Under the pieces are notes generated by a model, which searched no databases, was not told the origin of the DNA, and saw only the letters and a list, made by a program, of their open reading frames with translations. A DNA stretch of 64,000 bases from Caulobacter segnis (GTDB lineage: Bacteria; Pseudomonadota; Alphaproteobacteria; Caulobacterales; Caulobacteraceae): assembly GCF_023935105.1 (NCBI RefSeq), contig NZ_CP096040.1, positions 5,623,001 to 5,687,000 on the forward strand, in the 5' to 3' direction. A program made the translations under genes and the position numbers. This document shows positions 32,555 through 41,163 of this stretch, piece after piece (position 1 is the first letter of the stretch; the number at the start of each line of letters is the position of its first letter).

Positions 32555-33442
32555 TCACCCCGCCTTGGCCACCGCCTCCATCCCCAGGATCGCCGCCTTC
32601 CGCGCGAGGCCCCAGTGGTAGCCGGTCAGCTTGCCGCTCTTGGCGATGGCGCGGTGGCAGGGGATCAGCAGCGAGATCGGATTGGCCCCGATGGCGCCGC
32701 CAGTGGCCTGGAAGGCCTTGGGCTTGCCGGCCCAGCCGGCGACCTGGCCATAGGTGGCCGTCTCGCCCGCCGGGATGTTGAGCAAGGCCTTCCAGACCTG
32801 AATGTGGAACGGCGAGCCGATCAACACCACCGGCAGCGGCCCCTCCCCGCCCGTAAAGGCGTGCAAGGCCGTGGCCTGAGCGGCTTCGTCGTCGCGGATC
32901 CAGTCGGCGGCCGGAAAGCGGCGGTGCATGTCGGCGAAGCTCACCGCGTCATCGCCGTCCGAGAACGCCAGGCCCGCCAGGCCGCGATCGGCCATCACGA
33001 ACAGGCCCTTGCCGAACGGCGTCGGAGCCCAGCCCCAGCGCAGCCGCATGCCCGCCCCGCGCCGACGCACCTCGCCCGGGGTCACCGCCTCCTGGGCGAT
33101 GAACAGGTCGTGCAGGCGCGAGGGGCCGGAGAGGCCGGCGTCGAAGGCCGCGTCCAGCACCGTGCCGCCGGCCTCCAGCGAGCGGCGGGCCTCGGCATGG
33201 GCGATGGCCGAGACGAAGCTCTTGGGGCTGACCCCGGCCCAGCGGGTGAAGATGCGCTGGAAGTGGAACGGCGACAGGCCCACGGCCTGGGCGGCCTCGT
33301 CCAGCGAGGGATGATCGGACCACCGCTCGGCCAGCCAGTCCAGCGCCTTGGCCATGCGGTGATAGTCGACCGAGCGTTCGGCCAGACGGACCAGCTCTTC
33401 GTTCCCGGTCGGAAAGGGATTTGCGTCGTATGCCATGCTCAT
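32555..33442 (-). CDS. Ada-like fusion: AraC helix-turn-helix plus methylated-DNA-protein cysteine methyltransferase
   Basis: 295 residues. The N-terminal AraC-type domain (about 25-125) includes LDEAAQAVGLSPFHFQRIF and a second helix-turn-helix near GPSRLH. The C-terminal methyltransferase (about 210-290) has GETATYGQVAGWAG, the catalytic cysteine in IPCHRAI and GYHWGLARKAAIL. It repairs O6-methylguanine by self-alkylation. The zinc-Cys4 N-terminal domain that lets E. coli Ada sense methylphosphotriesters is absent, so induction may differ. The start may be either of two close ATGs. Confidence 0.9.
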   Translation of the reverse strand: MSMAYDANPFPTGNEELVRLAERSVDYHRMAKALDWLAERWSDHPSLDEAAQAVGLSPFHFQRIFTRWAGVSPKSFVSAIAHAEARRSLEAGGTVLDAAFDAGLSGPSRLHDLFIAQEAVTPGEVRRRGAGMRLRWGWAPTPFGKGLFVMADRGLAGLAFSDGDDAVSFADMHRRFPAADWIRDDEAAQATALHAFTGGEGPLPVVLIGSPFHIQVWKALLNIPAGETATYGQVAGWAGKPKAFQATGGAIGANPISLLIPCHRAIAKSGKLTGYHWGLARKAAILGMEAVAKAG

Positions 33443-33485
33443 AGGCTACGGCCCACGCCGAACAGTGTCCGCCCGGTTCTTGCTG

Positions 33486-33962
33486 TCATGACCAGCGCTC
33501 GTTGCGGGCGGCGCGGATGGCCTCCTGCAGGTCGCCGGCGAAGCTCATCCGCTCGTCCGGCCCAAGCGACCGGGCCAGGGTCAGGCGTCGACGGTGGATC
33601 ATCAGCCGCACGCGGGTCTCGTGCTCGCCCGGATGGTCGACCCCGACGCGGGTGAAGGCGGTCGGCGAGGTCCAGACCGTGCGCGCGCCCTTCTCGTCCT
33701 CGCGGCTGACCGTGACAGCCTCGGCGGTGACCTGGACGCGTTCGACCCGGCGGGCGGCGCGATCCGAAGCGCGCAGCGCCAGCCATAGGGCCAGGACGTC
33801 CAGCCCCAGGAACGGCAGCACCGGCGGCGCTCCGAGCACCAGCAGGAAGATCGCCACCAGGGCGTTGAAGGCCATCATCACGCCCAGCAGCACCGCCGCC
33901 CCCTGCGGGCTCAGCGAGCGATGCGGCGCGATCACGCGGTCCATGTAGATCGGCAAGGCCAT
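33486..33962 (-). CDS. DUF2244-family membrane protein
   Basis: 158 residues. Two adjacent hydrophobic helices (about 19-63: AVLLGVMMAFNALVAIFLL and LPFLGLDVLALWLAL) form a hairpin. A cytoplasmic beta-rich domain with VEVQVTAEAVTVSR-like and WTSPTAFTRVGVD segments follows. The layout fits DUF2244, common in alphaproteobacteria and of unknown function. ATGs at 33962 or 33944 are possible starts and neither has a strong ribosome site. It is divergent from nth. Confidence 0.8.
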   Translation of the reverse strand: MALPIYMDRVIAPHRSLSPQGAAVLLGVMMAFNALVAIFLLVLGAPPVLPFLGLDVLALWLALRASDRAARRVERVQVTAEAVTVSREDEKGARTVWTSPTAFTRVGVDHPGEHETRVRLMIHRRRLTLARSLGPDERMSFAGDLQEAIRAARNERWS

Positions 33963-34045
33963 GGCCGGAGAATTTAGGCCCGCGCCCCGCGCTTGGCGAG
34001 CCGTCCTTGTTGGCGTTTCAGGCGCATCACGGCATGGTCCGGCCC

Positions 34046-34738
34046 ATGGTCAAGCCCGCTCTCAAGAAGAAGAAGCCCGCCACGAAGCGGATCAGTCCCG
34101 CCGAGCGCGAGCGGGTCGAGATCCTGTTTGCGCGCTTCGAAAGCCTGGAGCTGCATCCCAAGACCGAGCTGAACTACGCCAACCCCTACGAGCTGGTCAC
34201 CGCCGTGGCGTTGTCGGCCCAGGCCACCGACGTCCAGGTCAACAAGGCCACGGGCCCGCTGTTCCAGGTCGCCGACAGCGCCGAAAAGATGCTGGAGCTC
34301 GGCGAAGAGGGGCTGATCAAGCACATCGCCTCGATCGGCCTGTTCCGCACCAAGGCCAAGAACGTCATCGCCGCCGCCCAGATCCTGATGGACAAGCATG
34401 GCGGCCAGGTCCCGCTGAACCGCGCCGACCTCGAGGCCCTGCCCGGCGTGGGCCGCAAGACCGCCAGCGTGGTGCTGAACGAGCTGGACATCGAACCGGC
34501 CATCGCCGTCGACACCCACGTCTTCCGCGTCTCGCACCGGCTGAAGCTGTCGGCGGGCAAGACCCCCGACGCGGTCGAGCAGGACCTGATGCGGATCGTG
34601 CCCCCGCCCTACCAGACCCGGGCGCACCACTGGCTGATCCTGCACGGGCGGTATGTCTGCGTGGCGCGGAAACCGAAGTGCGAGATCTGCAAGATCAGCG
34701 ATCTTTGCCCGTCGCGGGAGCTGTTCCTGGGGGCCTAA
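34046..34738 (+). CDS. nth: Endonuclease III
   Basis: 230 residues from the ATG at 34046, with a Lys-rich N-terminal tail (KPALKKKKPATKR). It is a DNA glycosylase/AP lyase for oxidised pyrimidines. The helix-hairpin-helix LPGVGRKTASVV contains the catalytic lysine, and the catalytic aspartate lies in AVDTHVFRVSHR. The four [4Fe-4S] cysteines are in CVARKPKCEICKISDLC. A repeat element follows the stop immediately. Confidence 0.96.
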   Translation: MVKPALKKKKPATKRISPAERERVEILFARFESLELHPKTELNYANPYELVTAVALSAQATDVQVNKATGPLFQVADSAEKMLELGEEGLIKHIASIGLFRTKAKNVIAAAQILMDKHGGQVPLNRADLEALPGVGRKTASVVLNELDIEPAIAVDTHVFRVSHRLKLSAGKTPDAVEQDLMRIVPPPYQTRAHHWLILHGRYVCVARKPKCEICKISDLCPSRELFLGA

Positions 34739-34850
34739 CTTGCTCCCTCCGCGCCTTCGGCGCTCCTCCACCAGAGGGGGAAGACGGAACGCGCGAACCT
34801 TCCGCCCCTTTTGGGGGCGGACGACCGCGAAGCGGTCAGGTGGGGGCCTG
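34739..34850. repeat. GC-rich inverted-repeat intergenic element, copy 2
   Basis: About 112 bp, clearly homologous to 32441-32552: CTTGCTCCCTCCGCG start, AGAGGGGGAAGA middle, CCGCCCC/GGGGCGG hairpin and a GACCGC/GCGGTC hairpin near the end. It occupies the whole gap between convergent nth and the ATP-grasp gene. Confidence 0.85.
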
Positions 34851-34855
34851 CTGAG

Positions 34856-35713
34856 CTAGCCGATCGCCCTAACCACCGCCGCCGCGAAGGCCGCGCCGTC
34901 GTCGTGGGCGTGTTGCAGGAAGAGGTCCGGCTCGATCACCTCCAGCTCCATCAGCTGCGGGGTGTGCTCTAGGCCCCGGATCAGGTCGACCCGCGCATAG
35001 GTCAGCGGCGCGCCGGCGGCTTCCAGCACCATCTGCGCCGCGCGCAGGGCCTCGGGCTCGGGCGCGATCTCGCTGACCAGGCCGCCGAATTGCGGCTGGA
35101 CCCGGAAGTCGCCCTGGACGGCGACCTTGGTCACCGCGTGGCTGAAATGGCCGTCGAAATAGAACAGCGACAGCTCGCCCTCCTCGCCCACCGCCGGCAG
35201 GAACGGCTGGATCAGGGCCGGGCCGCTGGGGCCGCCCTCGAGCGAACCGTGCCGCTTGACCCGGATCGTCTCGTGCGAACCGCCGGAGATCTGCGGCTTG
35301 ACCACCACCTCGTCGACCCCGAAGGCGTCGAAGGCGGCCTGGACCGCCTCCGGCGTCAGTTGGTCGTGGGTGTGGGTCGGCACCACGGGCGCGCCCTTGC
35401 CGGCCAGCTCGACCAGATAGGTCTTGATCGAGTTCCAGCGCATCACCGCAGCCGGGTTGGCCACCCGGATCCCGTCGCGCTCCAAGCCGTCCAGGAACGC
35501 GAACCACTCGGCCTCGCGGCCGTGATAGCCCCAGGCCAGAAGCGGCATGACCAGACGGGCCTGATCCTTCTCGACCGGATCGGTCCACGGCTGGGCCGCC
35601 ACGACCAGGCCCCTGGCGCGCAGCGGCGCGGCCAGCCGCTCGAACAGCGGACGCCAGCTGTCGGCGAAGCGCGCCTCGTCGCGGGCGGGGACCAGGATCA
35701 GGACGTCGACCAT
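34856..35713 (-). CDS. ATP-grasp domain protein, function unknown
   Basis: 285 residues from the ATG at 35713 (MVDVLILVPARDEARFADSW). The fold resembles glutathione synthetase/RimK-type ATP-grasp ligases. VDEVVVKPQISGGSHETIRV contains the ATP lysine and glycine loop, ALIQPFLPAV is the hinge and QLMELEVIEPDLFL the metal-binding end. Such enzymes join a carboxylate to an amine or thiol using ATP. No substrate can be assigned. It is divergent from the pfkB kinase. Confidence 0.8.
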   Translation of the reverse strand: MVDVLILVPARDEARFADSWRPLFERLAAPLRARGLVVAAQPWTDPVEKDQARLVMPLLAWGYHGREAEWFAFLDGLERDGIRVANPAAVMRWNSIKTYLVELAGKGAPVVPTHTHDQLTPEAVQAAFDAFGVDEVVVKPQISGGSHETIRVKRHGSLEGGPSGPALIQPFLPAVGEEGELSLFYFDGHFSHAVTKVAVQGDFRVQPQFGGLVSEIAPEPEALRAAQMVLEAAGAPLTYARVDLIRGLEHTPQLMELEVIEPDLFLQHAHDDGAAFAAAVVRAIG

Positions 35714-35858
35714 CGGTTTACTCGTGCTGGCTAGGGTCTGGGAGCTAGGATGTCGCAGGCCTGGGGGCAACCCTTACGTTGCCTTAGGGCCCCACATCCT
35801 TTAATCGCCGTGTCGTTTGGGCTTTTGGCCCTGCTCTTTCAAAGGTTTGCTCCGCCCC

Positions 35859-36848
35859 ATGACCGCGCTCTACGACGTCGCCGGCATCGGCAACGCCATC
35901 GTCGACGTCATCGCCCAGTGCGACGACGCCTTCCTCGCCCAGGAAGGCCTGACCAAGGCTTCGATGGCCCTGATCGACCCGGCGCGCGCGGCGACCCTGT
36001 ACGACGCCATGGCGGCGGGCATCGAGGCCTCGGGCGGCAGCGTCGCCAACACCATGGCCGGCATCGCCAGCTTCGGCGCCAAGGCCGCCTATATCGGCAA
36101 GGTCGCCGACGACCAGCTGGGCCGCGTCTTTCGCCACGACATGAAGGCGATCGGCTGCACGTTCACCACTCCGTCGCTGGCCGAAGGCCCGGCCACGGCC
36201 CAATGCCTGATTAACGTCACGCCCGACGCCCAGCGCACCATGTCGACCTATCTGGGCGCCTGCGTGGAGCTGAACTCGGCCGACGTCGATCCCGAGATCA
36301 TCGAGGCGGCCCAGATCTCGTATCTGGAAGGCTATCTGTTCGACCCGCCAGAAGCCCGCCGCGCCTTCGCCAAGGCCGCCGCCCTGGCCCACGGCGCGGG
36401 GCGCAAGATCGCCATCACCCTGTCCGACAGCTTCGTGGTCGAGCGCCACCGCGCCGGCCTGCTGGGCTTCATCGAGACCCAGTGCGACATCGTCTTCGCC
36501 AACGCCTCGGAAGTCTGCGCCCTGTTCGAGACCGACGATTTCGACGCGGCCGCCCAGGCCCTGGCCGACCGGGTCGAGATCGCCGCCGTCACGCGCAGCG
36601 AAAAGGGCTCGGTGGTGATCTCCAAGGGGCAGTTGCACGAAATCTCGGCCTATCCCGTGGAAAAAGTCGTGGACACGACCGGCGCGGGGGACCAATACGC
36701 GGCCGGTTTCCTCTACGGTCTGAGCCAAGGCCGCCCGCTGCCGGTGTGCGGTCAGCTGGGCAGTCTCGCCGCCGCCGAGGTGATCGACCACTATGGTCCG
36801 CGCCCGCAGGTTTCCCTGCGCGAGCTGGCCCAAAAGAACGGCCTCTAG
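35859..36848 (+). CDS. PfkB-family carbohydrate/nucleoside kinase (adenosine kinase-like)
   Basis: 329 residues from the ATG at 35859. Ribokinase-fold kinase: the N-terminal GIGNAIVDVIAQ and ASGGSVANTMAGIASFG bind substrate. The PfkB signature 2 VVDTTGAGDQYAAGFLYGL carries the catalytic aspartate and anion hole. This sequence type is often annotated as adenosine kinase, but sugar kinases share the motifs. It ends 23 bp before hisB and may be cotranscribed with the his operon; adenosine/AICAR-linked purine recycling would be a possible connection (inference). Confidence 0.88.
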   Translation: MTALYDVAGIGNAIVDVIAQCDDAFLAQEGLTKASMALIDPARAATLYDAMAAGIEASGGSVANTMAGIASFGAKAAYIGKVADDQLGRVFRHDMKAIGCTFTTPSLAEGPATAQCLINVTPDAQRTMSTYLGACVELNSADVDPEIIEAAQISYLEGYLFDPPEARRAFAKAAALAHGAGRKIAITLSDSFVVERHRAGLLGFIETQCDIVFANASEVCALFETDDFDAAAQALADRVEIAAVTRSEKGSVVISKGQLHEISAYPVEKVVDTTGAGDQYAAGFLYGLSQGRPLPVCGQLGSLAAAEVIDHYGPRPQVSLRELAQKNGL

Positions 36849-36871
36849 AGCAGAACGGACTGTAAAAGAGC

Positions 36872-37462
36872 ATGGCCCGCACCGCTGAAGTGGTCCGCGA
36901 GACGAAGGAGACCCAGATCCGGGTCTGGATCGATCTCGACGGGACCGGCGTCTCGACGATCTCCACCGGCATTGGTTTCTACGACCATATGCTGGAGAGC
37001 TTCGCGCGCCACGGCGGCTTCGACCTGAAGGTCGATACCAAGGGCGACCTGCACATCGACATGCACCACACGGTCGAGGACACCGGCATCGTGCTGGGCC
37101 TGGCGATCAACAAGGCGCTGGACGGCTTCAAGGGCATCCGGCGCTTCGGCGCGGCCTATATCCCGATGGACGAGACCCTGACGCGCTGCGCCATCGACCT
37201 GTCCAACCGCCCGTATCTGATCTGGAAGGTCGACTTCAAGCGGCCCAAGGTCGGCGAGATGGACACCGAGCTCTTCAAGGAGTTCCACCACGCGTTCGCC
37301 ATGAACTGCGGGGCGTGCGTCCACCTGGAGACCCTGTACGGCGACAACACCCACCACGTCGCCGAAAGCGGCTTCAAGGCCCTGGCCCGGGCGCTGCGTC
37401 AGGCGGTCGAGCTCGACCCGAAGACCGGCGGCCAAGCCCCGTCCACCAAGGGCGTGCTGTAG
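36872..37462 (+). CDS. hisB: Imidazoleglycerol-phosphate dehydratase
   Basis: 196 residues, the monofunctional enzyme without a phosphatase domain. It catalyses the sixth step of histidine synthesis. The Mn-binding repeats are visible: FYDHMLESFARHGGFDL, DMHHTVEDTGIVLG, EFHHAFAMNCG and DNTHHVAESGFKAL. First gene of the hisB-hisH-hisA-hisF-hisE cluster. Confidence 0.97.
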   Translation: MARTAEVVRETKETQIRVWIDLDGTGVSTISTGIGFYDHMLESFARHGGFDLKVDTKGDLHIDMHHTVEDTGIVLGLAINKALDGFKGIRRFGAAYIPMDETLTRCAIDLSNRPYLIWKVDFKRPKVGEMDTELFKEFHHAFAMNCGACVHLETLYGDNTHHVAESGFKALARALRQAVELDPKTGGQAPSTKGVL

Positions 37463-37471
37463 GAACCTTCC

Positions 37472-38113
37472 ATGCAGACCCTCGCCCTGATCGACTACGG
37501 GTCGGGCAATCTGCGTTCGGCCGAGAAGGCCCTGCGTGAAGCGGCCCGCCGAAGCGCGCTGGACGCCGAGATTGTCGTCACCGCCGATCCCGACCTTGTC
37601 GCCAAGGCCGATCGCGTCTTCCTGCCCGGCGTCGGCGCCTTCGCCTCGTGCCGCGCCGGCCTGGACGCCACCGGCGTCTATGAAGCGATGAACCAGGCCG
37701 TGCACGGCCGCGGCGTGCCGTTCATGGGCATCTGCGTCGGCCATCAGCTCCTGGCCACCGAGGGCCTGGAGTTCGGCGTCACCCCCGGCCTCGACTGGAT
37801 CGCCGGCCAGGTGAAGAAGCTCGAGCCCAACGATCCCGCGCTAACCATCCCGCACATGGGCTGGAACGCCATCACCTTCGTCCGCCCGCACCCGCTGTTC
37901 GCGGGGATCGAGGACGGCGCCCACATGTACTACGCCAACTCGTTCGCCCTGAACGCCGCCGACCCCGCCGACGTGGTCGCGACCACGGACCACGGGGGTC
38001 CGTTCACGGCGGCGGTGGCCAAGGGCAATGTCGCGGGCGTACAGTTCCACCCCGAAAAATCACAAAGTGCCGGGCTCGCCCTGCTCGCCAACTTCCTGGA
38101 ATGGCGCCCATGA
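37472..38113 (+). CDS. hisH: Imidazole glycerol phosphate synthase, glutaminase subunit
   Basis: 213 residues, class I glutamine amidotransferase. It releases ammonia from glutamine for HisF. The nucleophile cysteine is in FMGICVGHQLL (about 84) and the His-Glu pair in VQFHPEKSQSAG. It begins 9 bp after hisB and overlaps hisA by 4 bp. Confidence 0.97.
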   Translation: MQTLALIDYGSGNLRSAEKALREAARRSALDAEIVVTADPDLVAKADRVFLPGVGAFASCRAGLDATGVYEAMNQAVHGRGVPFMGICVGHQLLATEGLEFGVTPGLDWIAGQVKKLEPNDPALTIPHMGWNAITFVRPHPLFAGIEDGAHMYYANSFALNAADPADVVATTDHGGPFTAAVAKGNVAGVQFHPEKSQSAGLALLANFLEWRP

Positions 38114-38835
38114 TCCTCTATCCCGCCATCGACCTGAAGGACGGCCAGTGCGTGCGCCTGCTGCACGGCGACATGGAGAAGGCCACGGTCTTCAACACCT
38201 CGCCCGCCGACCAGGCCCAGCGCTTCGTCAAGGACGGCTTCTCGTGGCTGCACGTCGTCGACCTGAACGGCGCCATCGAGGGCAAGTCGGTCAACACCGC
38301 CGCCGTGGAGTCGATCCTGGAGTCGATCTCGATACCGGTGCAGCTGGGCGGCGGCATCCGCACGCTGGAAGGCGTCGAGGCCTGGATCGAGGCGGGCGTG
38401 TCCCGCGTCATCCTGGGCACCGTGGCCGTCCACGATCCCGACCTGGTCAAGAAGGCCGCCCGCCTGTGGCCCGAGCAGATCGCCGTGGCCGTCGACGTCC
38501 GTGACGGCAAGGTCGCGGTCGACGGCTGGACGGGCCTCTCGGACCTGTCGGCGATCGACCTGTCGCGCCGCTTCGAGGACGCCGGCGTCGCCGCCCTGAT
38601 CATCACCGACATCAGCCGCGACGGCGCCCTCACGGGGGTTAATGTCGAGGGCGTGGGCGAGCTGGCCGACGCTGTCTCGATCCCCGTCATCGCCTCGGGC
38701 GGCGTCGCCGCCGTGGCCGACATCGAGCGCCTCAAGGCGCGCGAGGGCGTCGAGATCGCCGGCGCCATCCTGGGCCGCTCGCTCTACGCCGGCACGATCA
38801 AGCCGGCCGAAGCCCTGATCGCGGCGGCCGCCTGA
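38110..38835 (+). CDS. hisA: ProFAR isomerase (HisA)
   Basis: 241 residues from the ATG at 38110 (MILYPAIDLKDGQCVRL); an in-frame ATG at 38101 is less likely. TIM-barrel Amadori isomerase of histidine synthesis. The catalytic aspartates are in PAIDLKDG and ITDISRDGALTG; phosphate loops are GGGIRT and ASGGVA. It overlaps hisH by 4 bp and hisF by 1 bp, consistent with coupled translation. Confidence 0.97.
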   Translation: MILYPAIDLKDGQCVRLLHGDMEKATVFNTSPADQAQRFVKDGFSWLHVVDLNGAIEGKSVNTAAVESILESISIPVQLGGGIRTLEGVEAWIEAGVSRVILGTVAVHDPDLVKKAARLWPEQIAVAVDVRDGKVAVDGWTGLSDLSAIDLSRRFEDAGVAALIITDISRDGALTGVNVEGVGELADAVSIPVIASGGVAAVADIERLKAREGVEIAGAILGRSLYAGTIKPAEALIAAAA

Positions 38836-39617
38836 TGCTGAAGACCCGGATCATTCCCTGCCTCGACGTGAAGGACGGGCGGGTGGTCAAGGGGGTCAAC
38901 TTCGTCTCCCTGCGCGACGCCGGCGACCCGGTGGAGCAGGCGCGGGCCTATGACGCCGCCGGCGCCGACGAGCTGATGTTCCTGGACATCACCGCGTCGA
39001 GCGAAGGCCGGGGCCTGATCCTGGACGTCATCTCGCGCACCGCCGAGGTCTGCTTCATGCCCGTCTCGGTGGGCGGCGGCGTGCGCCAGGTGTCCGACAT
39101 GCGGCGCCTGCTGCTGGCCGGGGCCGACAAGGTCTCGACCAACACCGCCGCCGTGGAAAATCCCGACCTGATCGCCGCCGGCGCCGACGCCTTCGGGGCC
39201 CAGTGCGTGGTCGTGGCCATCGACGCCAAGGCGCGCGAGGATGGCTCGGGCTGGAACGTCTGGACCTATGGCGGCCGCAAGGACACCGGCATCGACGTGG
39301 TCGAGTGGGCCGCCAAGGTCGTCGAGCGCGGCGCGGGCGAGATCCTGCTGACCTCGATGGACCGCGACGGCGCCAAGATCGGCTACGACATTCCGCTGCT
39401 CAAGGCCGTGACCGGCGAAGTGTCGGTGCCGGTGATCGCCTCGGGCGGGGCCGGCAAGACCGAGCACCTCGTGGAAGCCGCCCGCGACGGCCACGCCGCC
39501 GCCGTGCTGGCCGCCTCGATCTTCCACTTCGGCGAGATCTCGATCGGCGAGGCCAAGCAGGCCATGGCCGACGCCGGCATCCCGGTGCGCCTGGACAGCC
39601 TGAAGGGGGCCGCATGA
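38835..39617 (+). CDS. hisF: Imidazole glycerol phosphate synthase, cyclase subunit
   Basis: 260 residues. TIM barrel related to HisA that closes the imidazole ring using ammonia from HisH and releases AICAR to purine synthesis. Catalytic aspartates are in PCLDVKDGRVVKG and LTSMDRDGAKIGYD; phosphate sites are SVGGGVRQ and ASGGAGKTEH. The stop overlaps the hisE start by 4 bp. Confidence 0.98.
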   Translation: MLKTRIIPCLDVKDGRVVKGVNFVSLRDAGDPVEQARAYDAAGADELMFLDITASSEGRGLILDVISRTAEVCFMPVSVGGGVRQVSDMRRLLLAGADKVSTNTAAVENPDLIAAGADAFGAQCVVVAIDAKAREDGSGWNVWTYGGRKDTGIDVVEWAAKVVERGAGEILLTSMDRDGAKIGYDIPLLKAVTGEVSVPVIASGGAGKTEHLVEAARDGHAAAVLAASIFHFGEISIGEAKQAMADAGIPVRLDSLKGAA

Positions 39618-39955
39618 GCCAGCGCCTGACCGCCGTCCTGGAACGTTTGGCCGCGACGATCGAGGCCCGCAAGGGCGGCGATCCCTCGGTGTCGTACACC
39701 GCCAAGCTGCTGAACGATCCAGCCTTGGCCGCCAAGAAGCTGGGCGAGGAAGCCGTCGAGACGGTGATCGCGGCGGTGGCTCTTAAGTCTCAGGAAGGGG
39801 GTCCCGAGGCCCTGGCCGCCGAGAGCGCCGACCTGCTGTACCACTGGCTGGCCCTGATGGCGGCGTCGGGCGTCTCGCTGGACGCCGTGGCCGAGAAGCT
39901 GGAAGCCCGCGAGGGCACGTCCGGCATCGCCGAGAAGGCGTCCCGGACGCGCTAG
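39614..39955 (+). CDS. hisE: Phosphoribosyl-ATP pyrophosphatase
   Basis: 113 residues, stand-alone HisE with the all-alpha NTP pyrophosphatase fold. It hydrolyses phosphoribosyl-ATP to phosphoribosyl-AMP. The metal-binding motif lies in KKLGEEAVETVIAA and ESADLLYHWLALMA. It ends the his operon; its TAG stop is shared palindromically (CTAG) with the convergent DUF4337 gene. Confidence 0.95.
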   Translation: MSQRLTAVLERLAATIEARKGGDPSVSYTAKLLNDPALAAKKLGEEAVETVIAAVALKSQEGGPEALAAESADLLYHWLALMAASGVSLDAVAEKLEAREGTSGIAEKASRTR

Positions 39956-40524
39956 CCCAGCAGCTTACTCATAAAGGCCGAATGCAGGCTCCAGCCCAGG
40001 AAGCCGGCCAGGCCCATCACCACGCCCAGCGCCCCGAACCCCCACGACGCCCAAAGCGCCACCGGGATCTCGACCAGCGCCGCCACCGCGGCGATCGACA
40101 CGGCGATCGAGATCAGGGCGTCCGAGGCGTCGAACTGGTCGTCATGGACATTCAGCGCATCATACTGCGCCGAGAAGCCTTCGGCCTTGGCCTTTAGGGC
40201 CGGAACTTCCGCCCGGTACTTGGCGATCTCGGCCCGCAACCGCAGGGTCTCGACCTGGATGGCGTCGGTCGCGCGCCGGTCGTCCGTCAACGCCATCAGC
40301 CGGGTCTGGTTCAGCGCCGTCTCGTCGATGTGCAGCTTGGTCTTGGTGGCCTGGTACTCATTCCAGGCGTCGACGCTGTCGGACTGCGCCTGCTGCATGG
40401 CCTGGACGATGTTGCCGTCCTTGACGCCCGCCAGGCCCATGAAGATCGACAAGGCCACGACGGTGATCGCCACCTTTCGATTGAGGCTCTTGTCCTTGGC
40501 CTCGGCCCCGATCTCGATGTCCAT
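39952..40524 (-). CDS. DUF4337-family membrane protein
   Basis: 190 residues from the ATG at 40524 (MDIEIGAEAKDKSLNRK). One membrane helix at about 18-35, a long helical, probably coiled-coil middle (about 40-130, TKTKLHIDETALNQ to VPALKAKAEGF) and two closing hydrophobic helices. The arrangement fits DUF4337, function unknown. It ends in a 4-bp overlap with hisE and lies downstream of smr on the same strand. Confidence 0.8.
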   Translation of the reverse strand: MDIEIGAEAKDKSLNRKVAITVVALSIFMGLAGVKDGNIVQAMQQAQSDSVDAWNEYQATKTKLHIDETALNQTRLMALTDDRRATDAIQVETLRLRAEIAKYRAEVPALKAKAEGFSAQYDALNVHDDQFDASDALISIAVSIAAVAALVEIPVALWASWGFGALGVVMGLAGFLGWSLHSAFMSKLLG

Positions 40525-40580
40525 GCGCGCCTCCGAACTTCGGCGAAGCTTTGCGCGGGGATCATGGCGATGGCGGGGCG

Positions 40581-41162
40581 TCAGGCCTTGCGCTTCAGGG
40601 CGACGTAGAGCGCCCCCTCGCCGCCGTGGCGCTGGTCCGCCGTTGACACCCCGGCGATCATCTCGCGCACGGCCGGGCCGGCCAGCCATTCGGGCGTCCG
40701 CTGCTTCAGCACCCCATGCCCGACCTTGCCCTTGCCGGTGATGACCAGCACGGCGCGGTGACCGTCGTCATAGGCGCGGCGGATGAAAGCCTCCAGGGTC
40801 GCGCGGGCCTGGTCCTGGTCGAGGCCGTGCATGTCCAGGCGCGCCCCGATCGGGTCGTGCGCCTTGACGATGCGGCGCTTGCGGTTGGGCTCGATGCGGT
40901 CGGGCGCATAACGCAAGACCTTGGCCGGCGCCGGCTTCAGCTCTTCGGGCGACACCCGCAGCGGCGCGATCGAGGCCAGGCGGGTGGGCGGGTCCAGCGG
41001 AATGGCGGTCTCTGACTTCACCGGCCGGATCCGCGCCTTGCTGCGCATCTTCTCGGGCTTTTCCGGGGCGCGCGGCGTCACCGTCGAGGCGACGAGCTTC
41101 CAGAGGCGCTTGTCGTCTTCTAGGCCCATCTTTGCTGAAGGGGGTGGCGGCTTCTTGGCCAC
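40581..41162 (-). CDS. Smr-domain protein
   Basis: 193 residues from a GTG at 41162. A basic, Pro-rich N-terminal half precedes an Smr (MutS2 C-terminal-like) domain with LDMHGLDQDQARATLEAF, VLVITGKGKVGHGVLK and the final GEGALYVALKR. Smr domains nick or bind branched DNA and in some proteins cleave RNA on collided ribosomes. It sits behind mltA with 1 bp between them, the common alphaproteobacterial Tim44-mltA-smr order. Confidence 0.88.
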   Translation of the reverse strand: MAKKPPPPSAKMGLEDDKRLWKLVASTVTPRAPEKPEKMRSKARIRPVKSETAIPLDPPTRLASIAPLRVSPEELKPAPAKVLRYAPDRIEPNRKRRIVKAHDPIGARLDMHGLDQDQARATLEAFIRRAYDDGHRAVLVITGKGKVGHGVLKQRTPEWLAGPAVREMIAGVSTADQRHGGEGALYVALKRKA

Positions 41163-41163
41163 G

